Assembly (NCBI GenBank): GCA_001303225.1
Contig: LJNI01000031.1
Span: 1-30,522 of the forward strand
Origin: a candidate division TA06 bacterium DG_78
GTDB lineage: Bacteria > Hydrothermota > Tepidihabitantia > SM23-42
Direction of reading: 5' to 3'
Length of the DNA: 30,522 nt
The notes under the pieces were generated by a model that worked only from the letters and a program-made list of their open reading frames with translations, had not been told where the DNA came from and ran no database searches. Shown here piece after piece: positions 7,557 through 13,932 of the stretch. Position 1 is the first letter of the stretch, and each line of letters begins with the position of its first letter. The position numbers and the translations under genes are program-made.

Positions 7557-8294
7557 TCATTCATGGATCGCCTGTTCTAATAGTTCTTCAATCTCATCAA
7601 TTTCAAAATCAGCATGCTTTCTCCTCACCTCAATTTCCTCAGGCCACATGTGCTTAATGACATGTGTTGTCAGTACTGTTGTCATCCCAACTTCCTTAGC
7701 TCCTCTTAATTCATCAGTACCACCGTCACCAACAAATAAACTTTCTTTAGGTAAAACATTGAGTTCCTTCAGACATATTTCATAGATTTCTTTTTCTGGC
7801 TTGATATAACCAACATTGTATGAAAATATTGTACTATTAAAATACTGTTTGATTGGTGAATTGTTCCATCCAGTTATTTCATTAACATCACTGTTGCTAA
7901 TGAGACCAAGTAGTTTTCCCGAGGCTTTCAATCTTTTTAATGTACTGATGGTCTGCGGATCGATATTTTCCAGTGAATATTTAAAGCGATTAATGCGATT
8001 ATTTGCTGCCTCTCTAATAACCGCTTCACTGATATTAGGATTTATTGCGTGTGCCATTTTTCGAATGATTTCAAACGGATCCTTTATTTTTCCTCGGAGT
8101 CGATCTTCTGAGTAATACCATAAATGCTTATTCCACTCCTCTCTAGGAACACCCAAAATATCTTTTGTGCCCTTCCTCGGTACCTTGGTGGATTCTAATG
8201 ACGTTAAGGTATGGAATAGATCAAAAATTATTGCTCGGTATCTATCTAAATTAAGTGAACCTCTTTTTTTATTGTAAATAAACGAAGTTTTCAC
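7557..8294 (-). CDS. HAD-superfamily hydrolase
   Basis: The 245-residue protein has all four HAD motifs: I, FDLFHTLT with nucleophile Asp25; II, LISNSD (Ser133); III, Lys165 in GYIKPEKEIYEI; IV, FVGDGGTDELRGA with Asp190 and Asp194. A helical cap lies between motifs I and II (about 40-115), subclass I. The position two after the nucleophile, normally Asp in phosphatases, is Phe27, as in haloacid dehalogenases and some other non-phosphatase members, so a phosphatase role is not certain. The start is GTG, and its GTGA overlaps the stop of the short peroxiredoxin remnant upstream. There is no independent ribosome site, so translation is probably coupled to that remnant. It belongs to the transcript that begins with the TIR-like gene. 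Confidence 0.88.
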   Translation of the reverse strand: MKTSFIYNKKRGSLNLDRYRAIIFDLFHTLTSLESTKVPRKGTKDILGVPREEWNKHLWYYSEDRLRGKIKDPFEIIRKMAHAINPNISEAVIREAANNRINRFKYSLENIDPQTISTLKRLKASGKLLGLISNSDVNEITGWNNSPIKQYFNSTIFSYNVGYIKPEKEIYEICLKELNVLPKESLFVGDGGTDELRGAKEVGMTTVLTTHVIKHMWPEEIEVRRKHADFEIDEIEELLEQAIHE

Positions 8295-8419
8295 TCTACG
8301 TTACAGTATTCTCGCACAGCCCGCTTTCCTATAAGATCTTCAAGACCTGCGTCTCGGTTATTTGCATCTGGTAAGCAGAATGCTGGCGCTGTATCTCCAA
8401 CCTTTAGAGTTTTGCTCAT
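8291..8419 (-). pseudogene. Short frame: N-terminus of a Bcp-type peroxiredoxin, core deleted
   Basis: The 42-residue frame begins MSKTLKVGDTAPAFCLPDAN and continues to LEDLIGK, an unmistakable N-terminus of an AhpC/TSA peroxiredoxin of the Bcp/PrxQ group. After GK the normal continuation (a strand, then the peroxidatic Cys motif) is missing; nine more residues, AVREYCNVE, end the frame. These could be the last helix of the same protein (Bcp often ends with EVLEYI-like text), which would make this an in-frame internal deletion. It keeps a good ribosome site (AAGAGGAG, seven bases before the ATG), starts 11 bases after the TIR-like gene and its TGA overlaps the GTG of the HAD gene. It cannot be an active peroxidase but may act as a translational relay. 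Confidence 0.7.
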
Positions 8420-8430
8420 GATTTCTCCTC

Positions 8431-8871
8431 TTACATTTTTCGGGTGGCGAGGTATTGTAGATTTTCTTCATGCGATGGGTATATGTAGATATCATTATTT
8501 TTCAAACAAAAAGGTATCATAACATGTCCGTTTTTTAGATGAATAGCATAGACAGGTTTACCTTGTTCCAATGTAATTTTCACTTCTTCTGCTACCCATA
8601 GACTTTTATATGTATCCTTTCCAACCAATACAATGGTTCTTGAAGCTGCCGTAATTGGTCCTTCGATCGCATGACGGATAGCTTTTAGGTCTTTAGTACG
8701 CCAGCGTTTCATAAGATCCTGTACCATGAAATTCAGTCTCGTGTACTGTGGATCCATTGCTTTTGTTTTAATTGCAAGAACTGTATCTCTGTCTGACTCA
8801 GAAAAGCTAAAAAATACAACATTTGCTGTAATTTTTTTCCTCTTTCGTCGAATGCTAAATAACATATTCAT
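8431..8871 (-). CDS. ThsB-like TIR-domain protein (DUF1863/MTH538 type)
   Basis: The 146-residue protein has a basic N-terminus (RRKRKK) and then one TIR-like domain: VVFFSFSESDRD (18-29, first strand and BB-loop region), KDLKAIRHAIEGPITAASRTIVLVG split over 60-84, and YKSLWVAEEVKITLEQGKPVYAI (88-110). The W92-V-A-E95-E96 segment sits where TIR NADases carry their catalytic glutamate, and the layout matches DUF1863, the family of ThsB in Thoeris anti-phage defence. No ThsA-like SIR2/SLOG effector or other defence gene is adjacent, so this may be an orphan or an unrelated signalling protein. The start shown lacks a ribosome site; the third codon is an alternative ATG. It is the first gene of a transcript with the peroxiredoxin remnant and the HAD gene. 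Confidence 0.8.
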   Translation of the reverse strand: MNMLFSIRRKRKKITANVVFFSFSESDRDTVLAIKTKAMDPQYTRLNFMVQDLMKRWRTKDLKAIRHAIEGPITAASRTIVLVGKDTYKSLWVAEEVKITLEQGKPVYAIHLKNGHVMIPFCLKNNDIYIYPSHEENLQYLATRKM

Positions 8872-8889
8872 ATTTGTATTGGATATAAC

Positions 8890-8917
8890 ATTGTATTCAC
8901 CTATAGTAAGAAGTCAA
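8890..8917 (-). promoter_or_regulatory. Promoter of the TIR-like gene
   Basis: On the minus strand: -35 TTGACT (8912-8917), 16-bp spacer, -10 TACAAT (8890-8895). The spacer agrees at 11 of 16 positions with that of the 2H phosphodiesterase promoter (27844-27871). The leader is only about 12 nt and has no ribosome site. Confidence 0.75.
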
Positions 8918-8968
8918 GCCACATTGAAATATTATTATTCTAATATTTTGTATTGCATATAAATCAAT

Positions 8969-10360
8969 CTACAATTGATAAGGCGGTATAACCTCTTCTT
9001 TTGTCACAGGTACTCTCCAGGTCTCTCTTCTATACCAGAGGTAGGCAAGACCAGCACCGATAATATTACTCAACGCCATTCCAATCCATATGCCTCGCTC
9101 TCCCCAGAGCATGCTCAAGAAATAGGCGAGCGGAACCCTGAGACCCCATAGTCTTATAACCCCGATCACCATCGACTCTTTGGTTCGACCTGCTGACCTG
9201 ACCACATTCGTCGATATAAAAAAGATTCCGAAGAATGGCATACTAATAAGAAAATAGGTGTAAAAAATTGATCCTTCGGTAATAACCAAAGGGTCATTGA
9301 TGAAAATCCCAACAACCTTGGTGCGGAGTAAAAAAATGATTATTGTCGGAATTGAAATGAGGATTGTATTAATTATTATCGTTTTTCTAACAATCGTTTT
9401 AATCCGGTTAAAATTTTGTGCACCGAGATTCTGACCAACCATTGTTGACATCGCCATACTGATACCATCTGAAACACTGAAAATTAAGTTGATAATCCTC
9501 TGTCCAATACCGTATGCTGCTATCACAACGCTGCCAAAATGCGAAACAATGCCCATTACCACAACAAAACCAAGAGCATTTAATGATTGACCAATACTGG
9601 CTGGCAAGCCTACTGTGAAGAGTTTTTTGTAGAGACCAAAATCTGGTTTGAACTCTGACAAGAAAAATTTAATCCCCAACTTACCACTAAAAATAAGGTA
9701 AATGCTCAAAATCGATGCGACTGAATACGCAATGATTGTTGCGAGAGCCGCACCTAAAACTTCTAATCTTGGAAATGGTCCAATGCCAAAGATCAGGAGT
9801 GGATCGAGGACAACGTTTAAGAGAATAGCAACAGAATTAATGATCGTTGGCGTCTTGGTATCGCCGATTGCCCTGAGTGCAAAAGAAAAAGCAAATCCTT
9901 CAAAAGTAAAAGGAACTCCCAGAAACATGACACGTAAATATATTACGGCATTCATGTAGGCATCAGCAGGGACACCAAGAACATACAAAATCCATGGTGC
10001 GATAAAAAAACCTATTACTCCGAGGAGCAAAGATGAAAAAAACATGAGTGTCAGTAGATTTGCGATGTTGTGTTTTACCTTATCCCACTGGGCTGCGCCA
10101 GCATATTGAGAAATAAATGCAAATCCAGCGACTGCAAATCCTGCGCCGAAACTCATCATGGTCCAGATGAAAGGGAAGGAAACTGTCGGTGCTGAAACTG
10201 CCTCGCGCCCTAACTTTCCCAACCAGAACGTATCAGTGAGGTTATAGATAATGAATATGAGATTAAAAAAAATGAGTGGGTAGGCAAGCCTCAGTAACGT
10301 TTTCTCAATACTACCGTTAAGAATCTCGCCACGCATTCGTTCATGTTTTGCTCCAATCAT
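8969..10360 (-). CDS. MATE-family multidrug/metabolite efflux transporter
   Basis: The product is about 463 residues with twelve predicted membrane helices in two six-helix halves. Sequence typical of the MATE (NorM/DinF) family includes LAYPLIFFNLIFIIYNLTDT near the N-terminus, the LRAIGDTKTPTIIN loop in the first half and its counterpart VRSAGRTKESMVIG in the second. It would export cationic drugs or metabolites across the inner membrane using a Na+ or H+ gradient; the substrate cannot be told. The frame opens at a GTG at 10375, but that codon lies upstream of the -10 box TACAAT (10367-10372). The ATG at 10360, six bases after the -10 box, is therefore preferred and would give a leaderless mRNA. 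It is a single-gene unit downstream of the SRPBCC gene. Confidence 0.93.
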   Translation of the reverse strand: MIGAKHERMRGEILNGSIEKTLLRLAYPLIFFNLIFIIYNLTDTFWLGKLGREAVSAPTVSFPFIWTMMSFGAGFAVAGFAFISQYAGAAQWDKVKHNIANLLTLMFFSSLLLGVIGFFIAPWILYVLGVPADAYMNAVIYLRVMFLGVPFTFEGFAFSFALRAIGDTKTPTIINSVAILLNVVLDPLLIFGIGPFPRLEVLGAALATIIAYSVASILSIYLIFSGKLGIKFFLSEFKPDFGLYKKLFTVGLPASIGQSLNALGFVVVMGIVSHFGSVVIAAYGIGQRIINLIFSVSDGISMAMSTMVGQNLGAQNFNRIKTIVRKTIIINTILISIPTIIIFLLRTKVVGIFINDPLVITEGSIFYTYFLISMPFFGIFFISTNVVRSAGRTKESMVIGVIRLWGLRVPLAYFLSMLWGERGIWIGMALSNIIGAGLAYLWYRRETWRVPVTKEEVIPPYQL

Positions 10361-10366
10361 TATGCC

Positions 10367-10394
10367 ATTGTACACATAATTTTACACAAATCAA
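10367..10394 (-). promoter_or_regulatory. Promoter of the MATE gene, predicting a leaderless mRNA
   Basis: On the minus strand: -35 TTGATT (10389-10394), 16-bp spacer ending GTG, -10 TACAAT (10367-10372), then six bases (GGCATA) and the ATG at 10360. No ribosome site lies upstream. The promoter decides the start codon of the gene. Confidence 0.65.
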
Positions 10395-10485
10395 GTTCGG
10401 TTGAAGGAAATTATATGCGGATTAAAAAATAAGAAAGTAGTGGGATTAACTCAAACGGCATAGTGATGTAACACCAAAAATATAA

Positions 10486-10932
10486 TTACAATGTAACAGT
10501 GTAGTTTTTCAGTTTTTCAAACGCACTATCCCAGTTTTTTTCAAACCACTGTCGAGCCTCGTCCCATTCAGGTGTATTTCGCCAACCAGCGTGTAACAGA
10601 TGAATCTCGCTATCTTCTACTGATTGACGCACAAACACGGTAACATTAGTAAGAGGTCTTGCATTGTTCATAAAATGCTTAAACTGTTTTGGTCCTTTCC
10701 ATTCAAAAACAATCAAACTATTCGGTTGGAACACCAATACTTTACACCCGATTGTACTGTCATTTTCTCGATCTTCTACGTTCCAAAATAACTCATATTT
10801 GCCGCCGACCTTGGCTTCTACATCAGCAGCCATTGTCAACCAGTTTTCAAGATGTTCGTTGACAGTAAACATTTGGAATGCTTTTTGCTCATCGCACGGT
10901 AAATTAATCGTTCGATATATAATTTTGTCCAT
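10486..10932 (-). CDS. SRPBCC (AHSA1-like) domain protein
   Basis: The 148-residue protein matches the START/SRPBCC helix-grip fold of the Activator-of-Hsp90-ATPase-1-like group: an N-terminal strand (IIYRTINLPCDEQKAFQMFT), the W-L...A-D-V-E-x-x-V-G-G-K-Y-E-L segment (about 31-48), LIVFEWKGP (about 72-80), and a long C-terminal helix (about 123-143) that closes the hydrophobic cavity. Members bind lipids or other hydrophobic ligands or are toxin/stress-linked; no ligand is evident here. A GGGAGGGG site precedes the ATG. The gene lies 26 bases downstream of the two-helix membrane protein gene and is the last of the O-methyltransferase transcript. Confidence 0.85.
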   Translation of the reverse strand: MDKIIYRTINLPCDEQKAFQMFTVNEHLENWLTMAADVEAKVGGKYELFWNVEDRENDSTIGCKVLVFQPNSLIVFEWKGPKQFKHFMNNARPLTNVTVFVRQSVEDSEIHLLHAGWRNTPEWDEARQWFEKNWDSAFEKLKNYTVTL

Positions 10933-10958
10933 ATATTCACCCCTCCCTATTCAGCGTT

Positions 10959-11588
10959 TTATTGACTGACCACTCTACCGGTCACAGCTTTTTCGTCCGT
11001 AGGTTTCTGCTTTTTCGTTCGTCCCGTGAAATACGTAATAATAATAATGACGCCTCCACCAATAAAAATTATAAATGATATAAAGAATAATACTAGGCTG
11101 CTGAATATTGTGCCAAATAATTTTGATTGACCAATAGCCAGTACAATCTCAGGATGCTCCTTGTCATCACCATAGTGTGCAGTAAAATTATACTTCCCTG
11201 GGTTAGTGATTTCAAATGCAAAAATAGACACACCAGCATACCCGCCTGTTTCATAGGTCTCATTCATTGTCGACTGCGTCAACATAATATTCTCACCTGT
11301 CGTCTCAGAAGTTAGTGTGACTATCACACTCGAGGGAAGTTCTTCACCGGTCGAATATACCTTATTATTGATCACACTGCGGTATTCGTAGTACACAGTA
11401 TACATACCTGGTTCATCAAGATGGATATCTTGTGTCCCTGGGACTACGACCTTGTTCTTCGGCATTGAACTCGTTACCTGGTTGATCAAAAAAATAACAA
11501 AGATTATGAACCCTATAAGACCGACTGCTACTGTTACACCGCCAATAATGTAGTATGTGCGGCTCTGAGACTTTGCTCTTTGTTCCAC
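10959..11588 (-). CDS. Membrane protein with two helices and an extracytoplasmic beta-rich domain
   Basis: I do not recognise a named family. The start is taken as GTG at 11588 because AAAGGAGG lies four bases upstream; the frame is open further, but there is no ribosome site there. The resulting 209-residue protein has a short basic cytoplasmic N-terminus, a membrane helix (about 12-37), an extracytoplasmic region (about 40-160) rich in beta-type segments such as IHLDEPGMYTVYYEY and FEITNPGKYNFTAHYGD, a second helix (about 163-192) and a Lys/Thr-rich cytoplasmic tail. Two repeated P-G-x-Y motifs suggest a beta-sandwich with two similar halves. It is 34 bases after the 67-residue membrane protein gene; the small set looks like one envelope-associated unit. 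Confidence 0.7.
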   Translation of the reverse strand: MEQRAKSQSRTYYIIGGVTVAVGLIGFIIFVIFLINQVTSSMPKNKVVVPGTQDIHLDEPGMYTVYYEYRSVINNKVYSTGEELPSSVIVTLTSETTGENIMLTQSTMNETYETGGYAGVSIFAFEITNPGKYNFTAHYGDDKEHPEIVLAIGQSKLFGTIFSSLVLFFISFIIFIGGGVIIIITYFTGRTKKQKPTDEKAVTGRVVSQ

Positions 11589-11622
11589 TATTCCTCCTTT
11601 GAGATACAATTCTTTGCTGATG

Positions 11623-11826
11623 CTATTTCTTAAAATAGAATGCGTACATCGGACGAATTGCACATATGACTGATAACACAATGAACCACCATATGTTTAT
11701 GGTCATTACGTGTGGTATGAGTTTTACAATAATAAGTATTATACCCATGGCGCTTATCTGAACTAATTTTACGTCAAAGATCGTCAATTTTTTCACTCGT
11801 TCATTAAAGAAATCTATGAAATGCAT
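11623..11826 (-). CDS. Small two-helix membrane protein
   Basis: The start is placed at ATG 11826 (MHFIDFFNERVKKL) because AAAGGAGG ends six bases upstream; a longer frame exists without a ribosome site. The 67-residue product has an amphipathic N-terminus, two membrane helices (about 22-40 and 44-62) joined by a short turn around Pro and ending YAFYFKK. Short proteins of this pattern, with I-x-D-x-K-L-V-Q before the first helix and a C-terminal F-Y-F-K-K, occur in diverse bacteria with no known function. It follows the O-methyltransferase gene by 14 bases and its ribosome site lies in that gap, so it is co-transcribed. Confidence 0.7.
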   Translation of the reverse strand: MHFIDFFNERVKKLTIFDVKLVQISAMGIILIIVKLIPHVMTINIWWFIVLSVICAIRPMYAFYFKK

Positions 11827-11840
11827 AACAAACCTCCTTT

Positions 11841-12431
11841 TTATAATTTCCTGCACACCAATTCACCGTTTCCTATTGGCACGACTAATGCATCGACTCG
11901 CTCGTCATCGAGAACCCTATCGACCATAGGCTGTAAAATTTCATGGTGACTTATGATATTGTCAGCAACCAGTATCCCACCACTCACCATGGTGGGAATG
12001 AGTTTCTCATAACACTCAGCATATACCTCTTTCTCAGCATCGAGAAAACAGAAAGAAACATTCTTATAGTTATCCAGAAATTCTCGCGCGTCACCATGTA
12101 TGAGTTCGATGGTATCTTCGACTCGAGCCATACGAAACGTCTCCTGTGCTAAACGAACTTTCTCTTCGAGTATCTCAAAGGTGATGAGTTTACGGTTACG
12201 TTGCCGGCACGTCAGCGCTAACCAGAGTGCAGAATAGCCACCACTCGTGCCGATCTCTAAACATATACCATCAGGTGCACTTGCTGCGAGTAATGCAATA
12301 AACTCACCGGTTTCTGGAGGTATTTGACGTAGCCGATCCTGTGGAGGTGTTTCACGCTGTTTCTGTTTTTTGCCCAGAGATTCGAGAAACAACATTCTCT
12401 CCTTTATCGGCTGCGGAATCGTGTGAAACAT
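11841..12431 (-). CDS. SAM-dependent O-methyltransferase (family 3, cation-dependent type)
   Basis: The 196-residue protein has the class I Rossmann methyltransferase fold: motif I LEIGTSGGYSALWLA (58-72), the acidic end of strand 2 (ITFEILEEK, about 83-91), motif GDAREFL (113-119), FLDAEKE with Asp131 and LVADNII with Asp157-Asn158. The two Asp and the Asn correspond to the metal ligands of catechol O-methyltransferase-like family 3 enzymes, so it probably methylates a hydroxyl of a small aromatic compound with Mg2+. The substrate is unknown. The ATG lies six bases after a consensus -10 box with no ribosome site, so the mRNA is probably leaderless. It heads a transcript with two small membrane proteins and an SRPBCC protein. 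Confidence 0.88.
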   Translation of the reverse strand: MFHTIPQPIKERMLFLESLGKKQKQRETPPQDRLRQIPPETGEFIALLAASAPDGICLEIGTSGGYSALWLALTCRQRNRKLITFEILEEKVRLAQETFRMARVEDTIELIHGDAREFLDNYKNVSFCFLDAEKEVYAECYEKLIPTMVSGGILVADNIISHHEILQPMVDRVLDDERVDALVVPIGNGELVCRKL

Positions 12432-12437
12432 ATACGT

Positions 12438-12465
12438 ATTGTATTTAGCTATGTATGTATGTCAA
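12438..12465 (-). promoter_or_regulatory. Promoter of the O-methyltransferase operon, leaderless
   Basis: On the minus strand: -35 TTGACA (12460-12465), 16-bp spacer, -10 TACAAT (12438-12443), six bases (ACGTAT), then the ATG. It is the clearest leaderless arrangement in the window, with a full -35 consensus. Confidence 0.8.
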
Positions 12466-12501
12466 TGAATGTGTGGAATAAAATAGTATCGTCTCGCGAA
12501 T

Positions 12502-13584
12502 TTACCTATCATGAAGTAATCCGCGATTTCGTAAACGCTCTTTTTCCCACGTCATAAAATCTTCTGGTGGATGGATTATTTCGTCATCAGGCTTTCGTTT
12601 TAATTCTACAGCATCATAAGGACATCCTGTTACACAGAGACCGCATCCAATACAGCACGTGCGATCCACAGTTGTGATTCCATTATCCTCGCGAATTGCC
12701 TTTACTTGACACCGCTGCACGCATATGCCACAATTCTCACACATGTCAGGATTAATAACTGAGTAATAGTTCGCTGCAGCCACTGATGTATCTATGCCCC
12801 AGTCAGTAATGCCCCTTAAAATACCACAGCAACACCCACAACAATTGCAGACATACGAGAAATTTTTAGCAATATTGCTCACGCAGTGAACCAACCCAAG
12901 CTCTTCAGTCTCATCGAGAATTGCTAATGCCTCTTCTCGTGATATACTATCAGGTCGTGTCGGACGCTCAATCAGCGAGAAACTGAGACAATTTTTTAAT
13001 GGGAAATTACACCGTCTTTTTCCAATTAAATCTTGTTGTACGCGACAGATACAATCACGCACGCTGAATGATTTTGCCGACTCGAGTATTGACCGTGCAT
13101 CATCATAAGGAAGAATCCATTCAGACTTTACTGTACCGTGCACAGGCACTACGCGGTGGAGTGCTGGCTGCGGTTTCATAATACCAACTGCTCCACCATC
13201 AGCCATGTATTCCTCAAAGAGATGGGCGAATTCATGGTCCATAGTTTCTAACTGGGATTCGTAAATGCCGACGGTAAACGGTGCGAGACGGAAGCGCAGC
13301 GTATTGTTTTTCTTATCTGCCTTAGCCCACACCAGTCCGCGTTTTGCCATATTCTTCAACGATGTCTTTACGTCATCAGCAGGTAATCCGATCCGTATCG
13401 CTATTGCATCGACTGCTTCCATATCACCAGTCAGTTGACTTGCAAGTGCTGCCTCTTCTGGAGAAAAAATTTTTTTCAGCAGCAGTATTTCAACATTCGA
13501 TGGTGTACGAGGAAACCCATTCGGTAGTTTATCGAGAGCATGAGCAAGTCGTTCACATACACTATCATCTATTGAACTATGCAT
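12502..13584 (-). CDS. 4Fe-4S dicluster ferredoxin with N-terminal winged-helix-like region
   Basis: The 360-residue protein ends with two classical 4Fe-4S motifs: CENCGICVQRC and CIGCGLCVTGC, each C-x2-C-x2-C-x3-C. Before them are further Cys groups: CIC...C...C (about 188-208) and VCNCCGCCCG (about 256-265), which could hold another cluster. The first 110 residues (PEEAALASQLTGDMEAVDAIAIRIGLPADDVKTSLKNMAKRGLV split between helices) read like a winged helix-turn-helix. Proteins of this layout are annotated as ferredoxins or 4Fe-4S binding proteins in anaerobes; partners are unknown. The start has TAGGAG four bases upstream, inside the preceding DUF6504-like gene with which it overlaps by 8 bases, so translation is coupled. 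Confidence 0.88.
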   Translation of the reverse strand: MHSSIDDSVCERLAHALDKLPNGFPRTPSNVEILLLKKIFSPEEAALASQLTGDMEAVDAIAIRIGLPADDVKTSLKNMAKRGLVWAKADKKNNTLRFRLAPFTVGIYESQLETMDHEFAHLFEEYMADGGAVGIMKPQPALHRVVPVHGTVKSEWILPYDDARSILESAKSFSVRDCICRVQQDLIGKRRCNFPLKNCLSFSLIERPTRPDSISREEALAILDETEELGLVHCVSNIAKNFSYVCNCCGCCCGILRGITDWGIDTSVAAANYYSVINPDMCENCGICVQRCQVKAIREDNGITTVDRTCCIGCGLCVTGCPYDAVELKRKPDDEIIHPPEDFMTWEKERLRNRGLLHDR

Positions 13585-13927
13585 TTCTCCTACTCCTTAT
13601 GCTTAACGAATTACTATCTGTTATGGAATATAACCACCACCTCAATTTCCAATTAGTTCTCGACTTTGCTGTCCGTTCAAAATATATCTTCATCACGCAT
13701 CCATCAGTTGTTTTGATTAGGAACCAATGTTTACGAACATATCTCTCTTTACCACCACTCTTGCATGGCGATACTTCTTTCCATTTTTTGAGTACTGAAT
13801 CTACTGTATACTCCGTATTTATCCAGATAAATCTTTTGGGTAATCTAGGTTCTCCTTTTGCTATACCTATGGTATCAAATGTCCCAGCAAGTGGCTTTAT
13901 CTGATCACTTATGAAATTTTCTTTCAT
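13577..13927 (-). CDS. Small cytoplasmic protein resembling DUF6504
   Basis: The 116-residue protein has no signal or membrane segment. Its core, FIWINTEYTVDSVLKKWKEV (33-52), RKHWFLIKTTDGCVMKIYFE (65-84) and NWKLRWWLYSI (92-102), has the F-x-W-x-x-x-x-Y-x-V-x-x-V-x-x-x-W, W-x-V/L-x-T-x-D-G and W-x-L-x-x-x-Y pattern of the DUF6504-type proteins, small beta-barrels of unknown function. The tail is basic (SIRSRRNA). It begins 5 bases after the ankyrin gene and overlaps the ferredoxin gene by 8 bases, so the three form a tight unit. The ribosome site is weak (AGAG), which fits coupling to the upstream gene. Family assignment is moderate. Confidence 0.65.
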   Translation of the reverse strand: MKENFISDQIKPLAGTFDTIGIAKGEPRLPKRFIWINTEYTVDSVLKKWKEVSPCKSGGKERYVRKHWFLIKTTDGCVMKIYFERTAKSRTNWKLRWWLYSITDSNSLSIRSRRNA

Positions 13928-13932
13928 CTCTG

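Noticed and set aside
8431..8871. Complete Thoeris defence system
   Set aside because: Only the TIR component is present. The neighbours (peroxiredoxin remnant, HAD, MATE) are not ThsA.
10361..10375. GTG start at 10375 for the MATE gene
   Set aside because: The -10 box TACAAT lies downstream of it at 10367-10372, so this codon would not be in the mRNA. ATG 10360 is preferred.
11589..11681. Upstream extension of the two-helix membrane protein gene to 11681
   Set aside because: The extension overlaps the preceding small gene, has no ribosome site and no coding-like sequence; GTG 11588 has AAAGGAGG.
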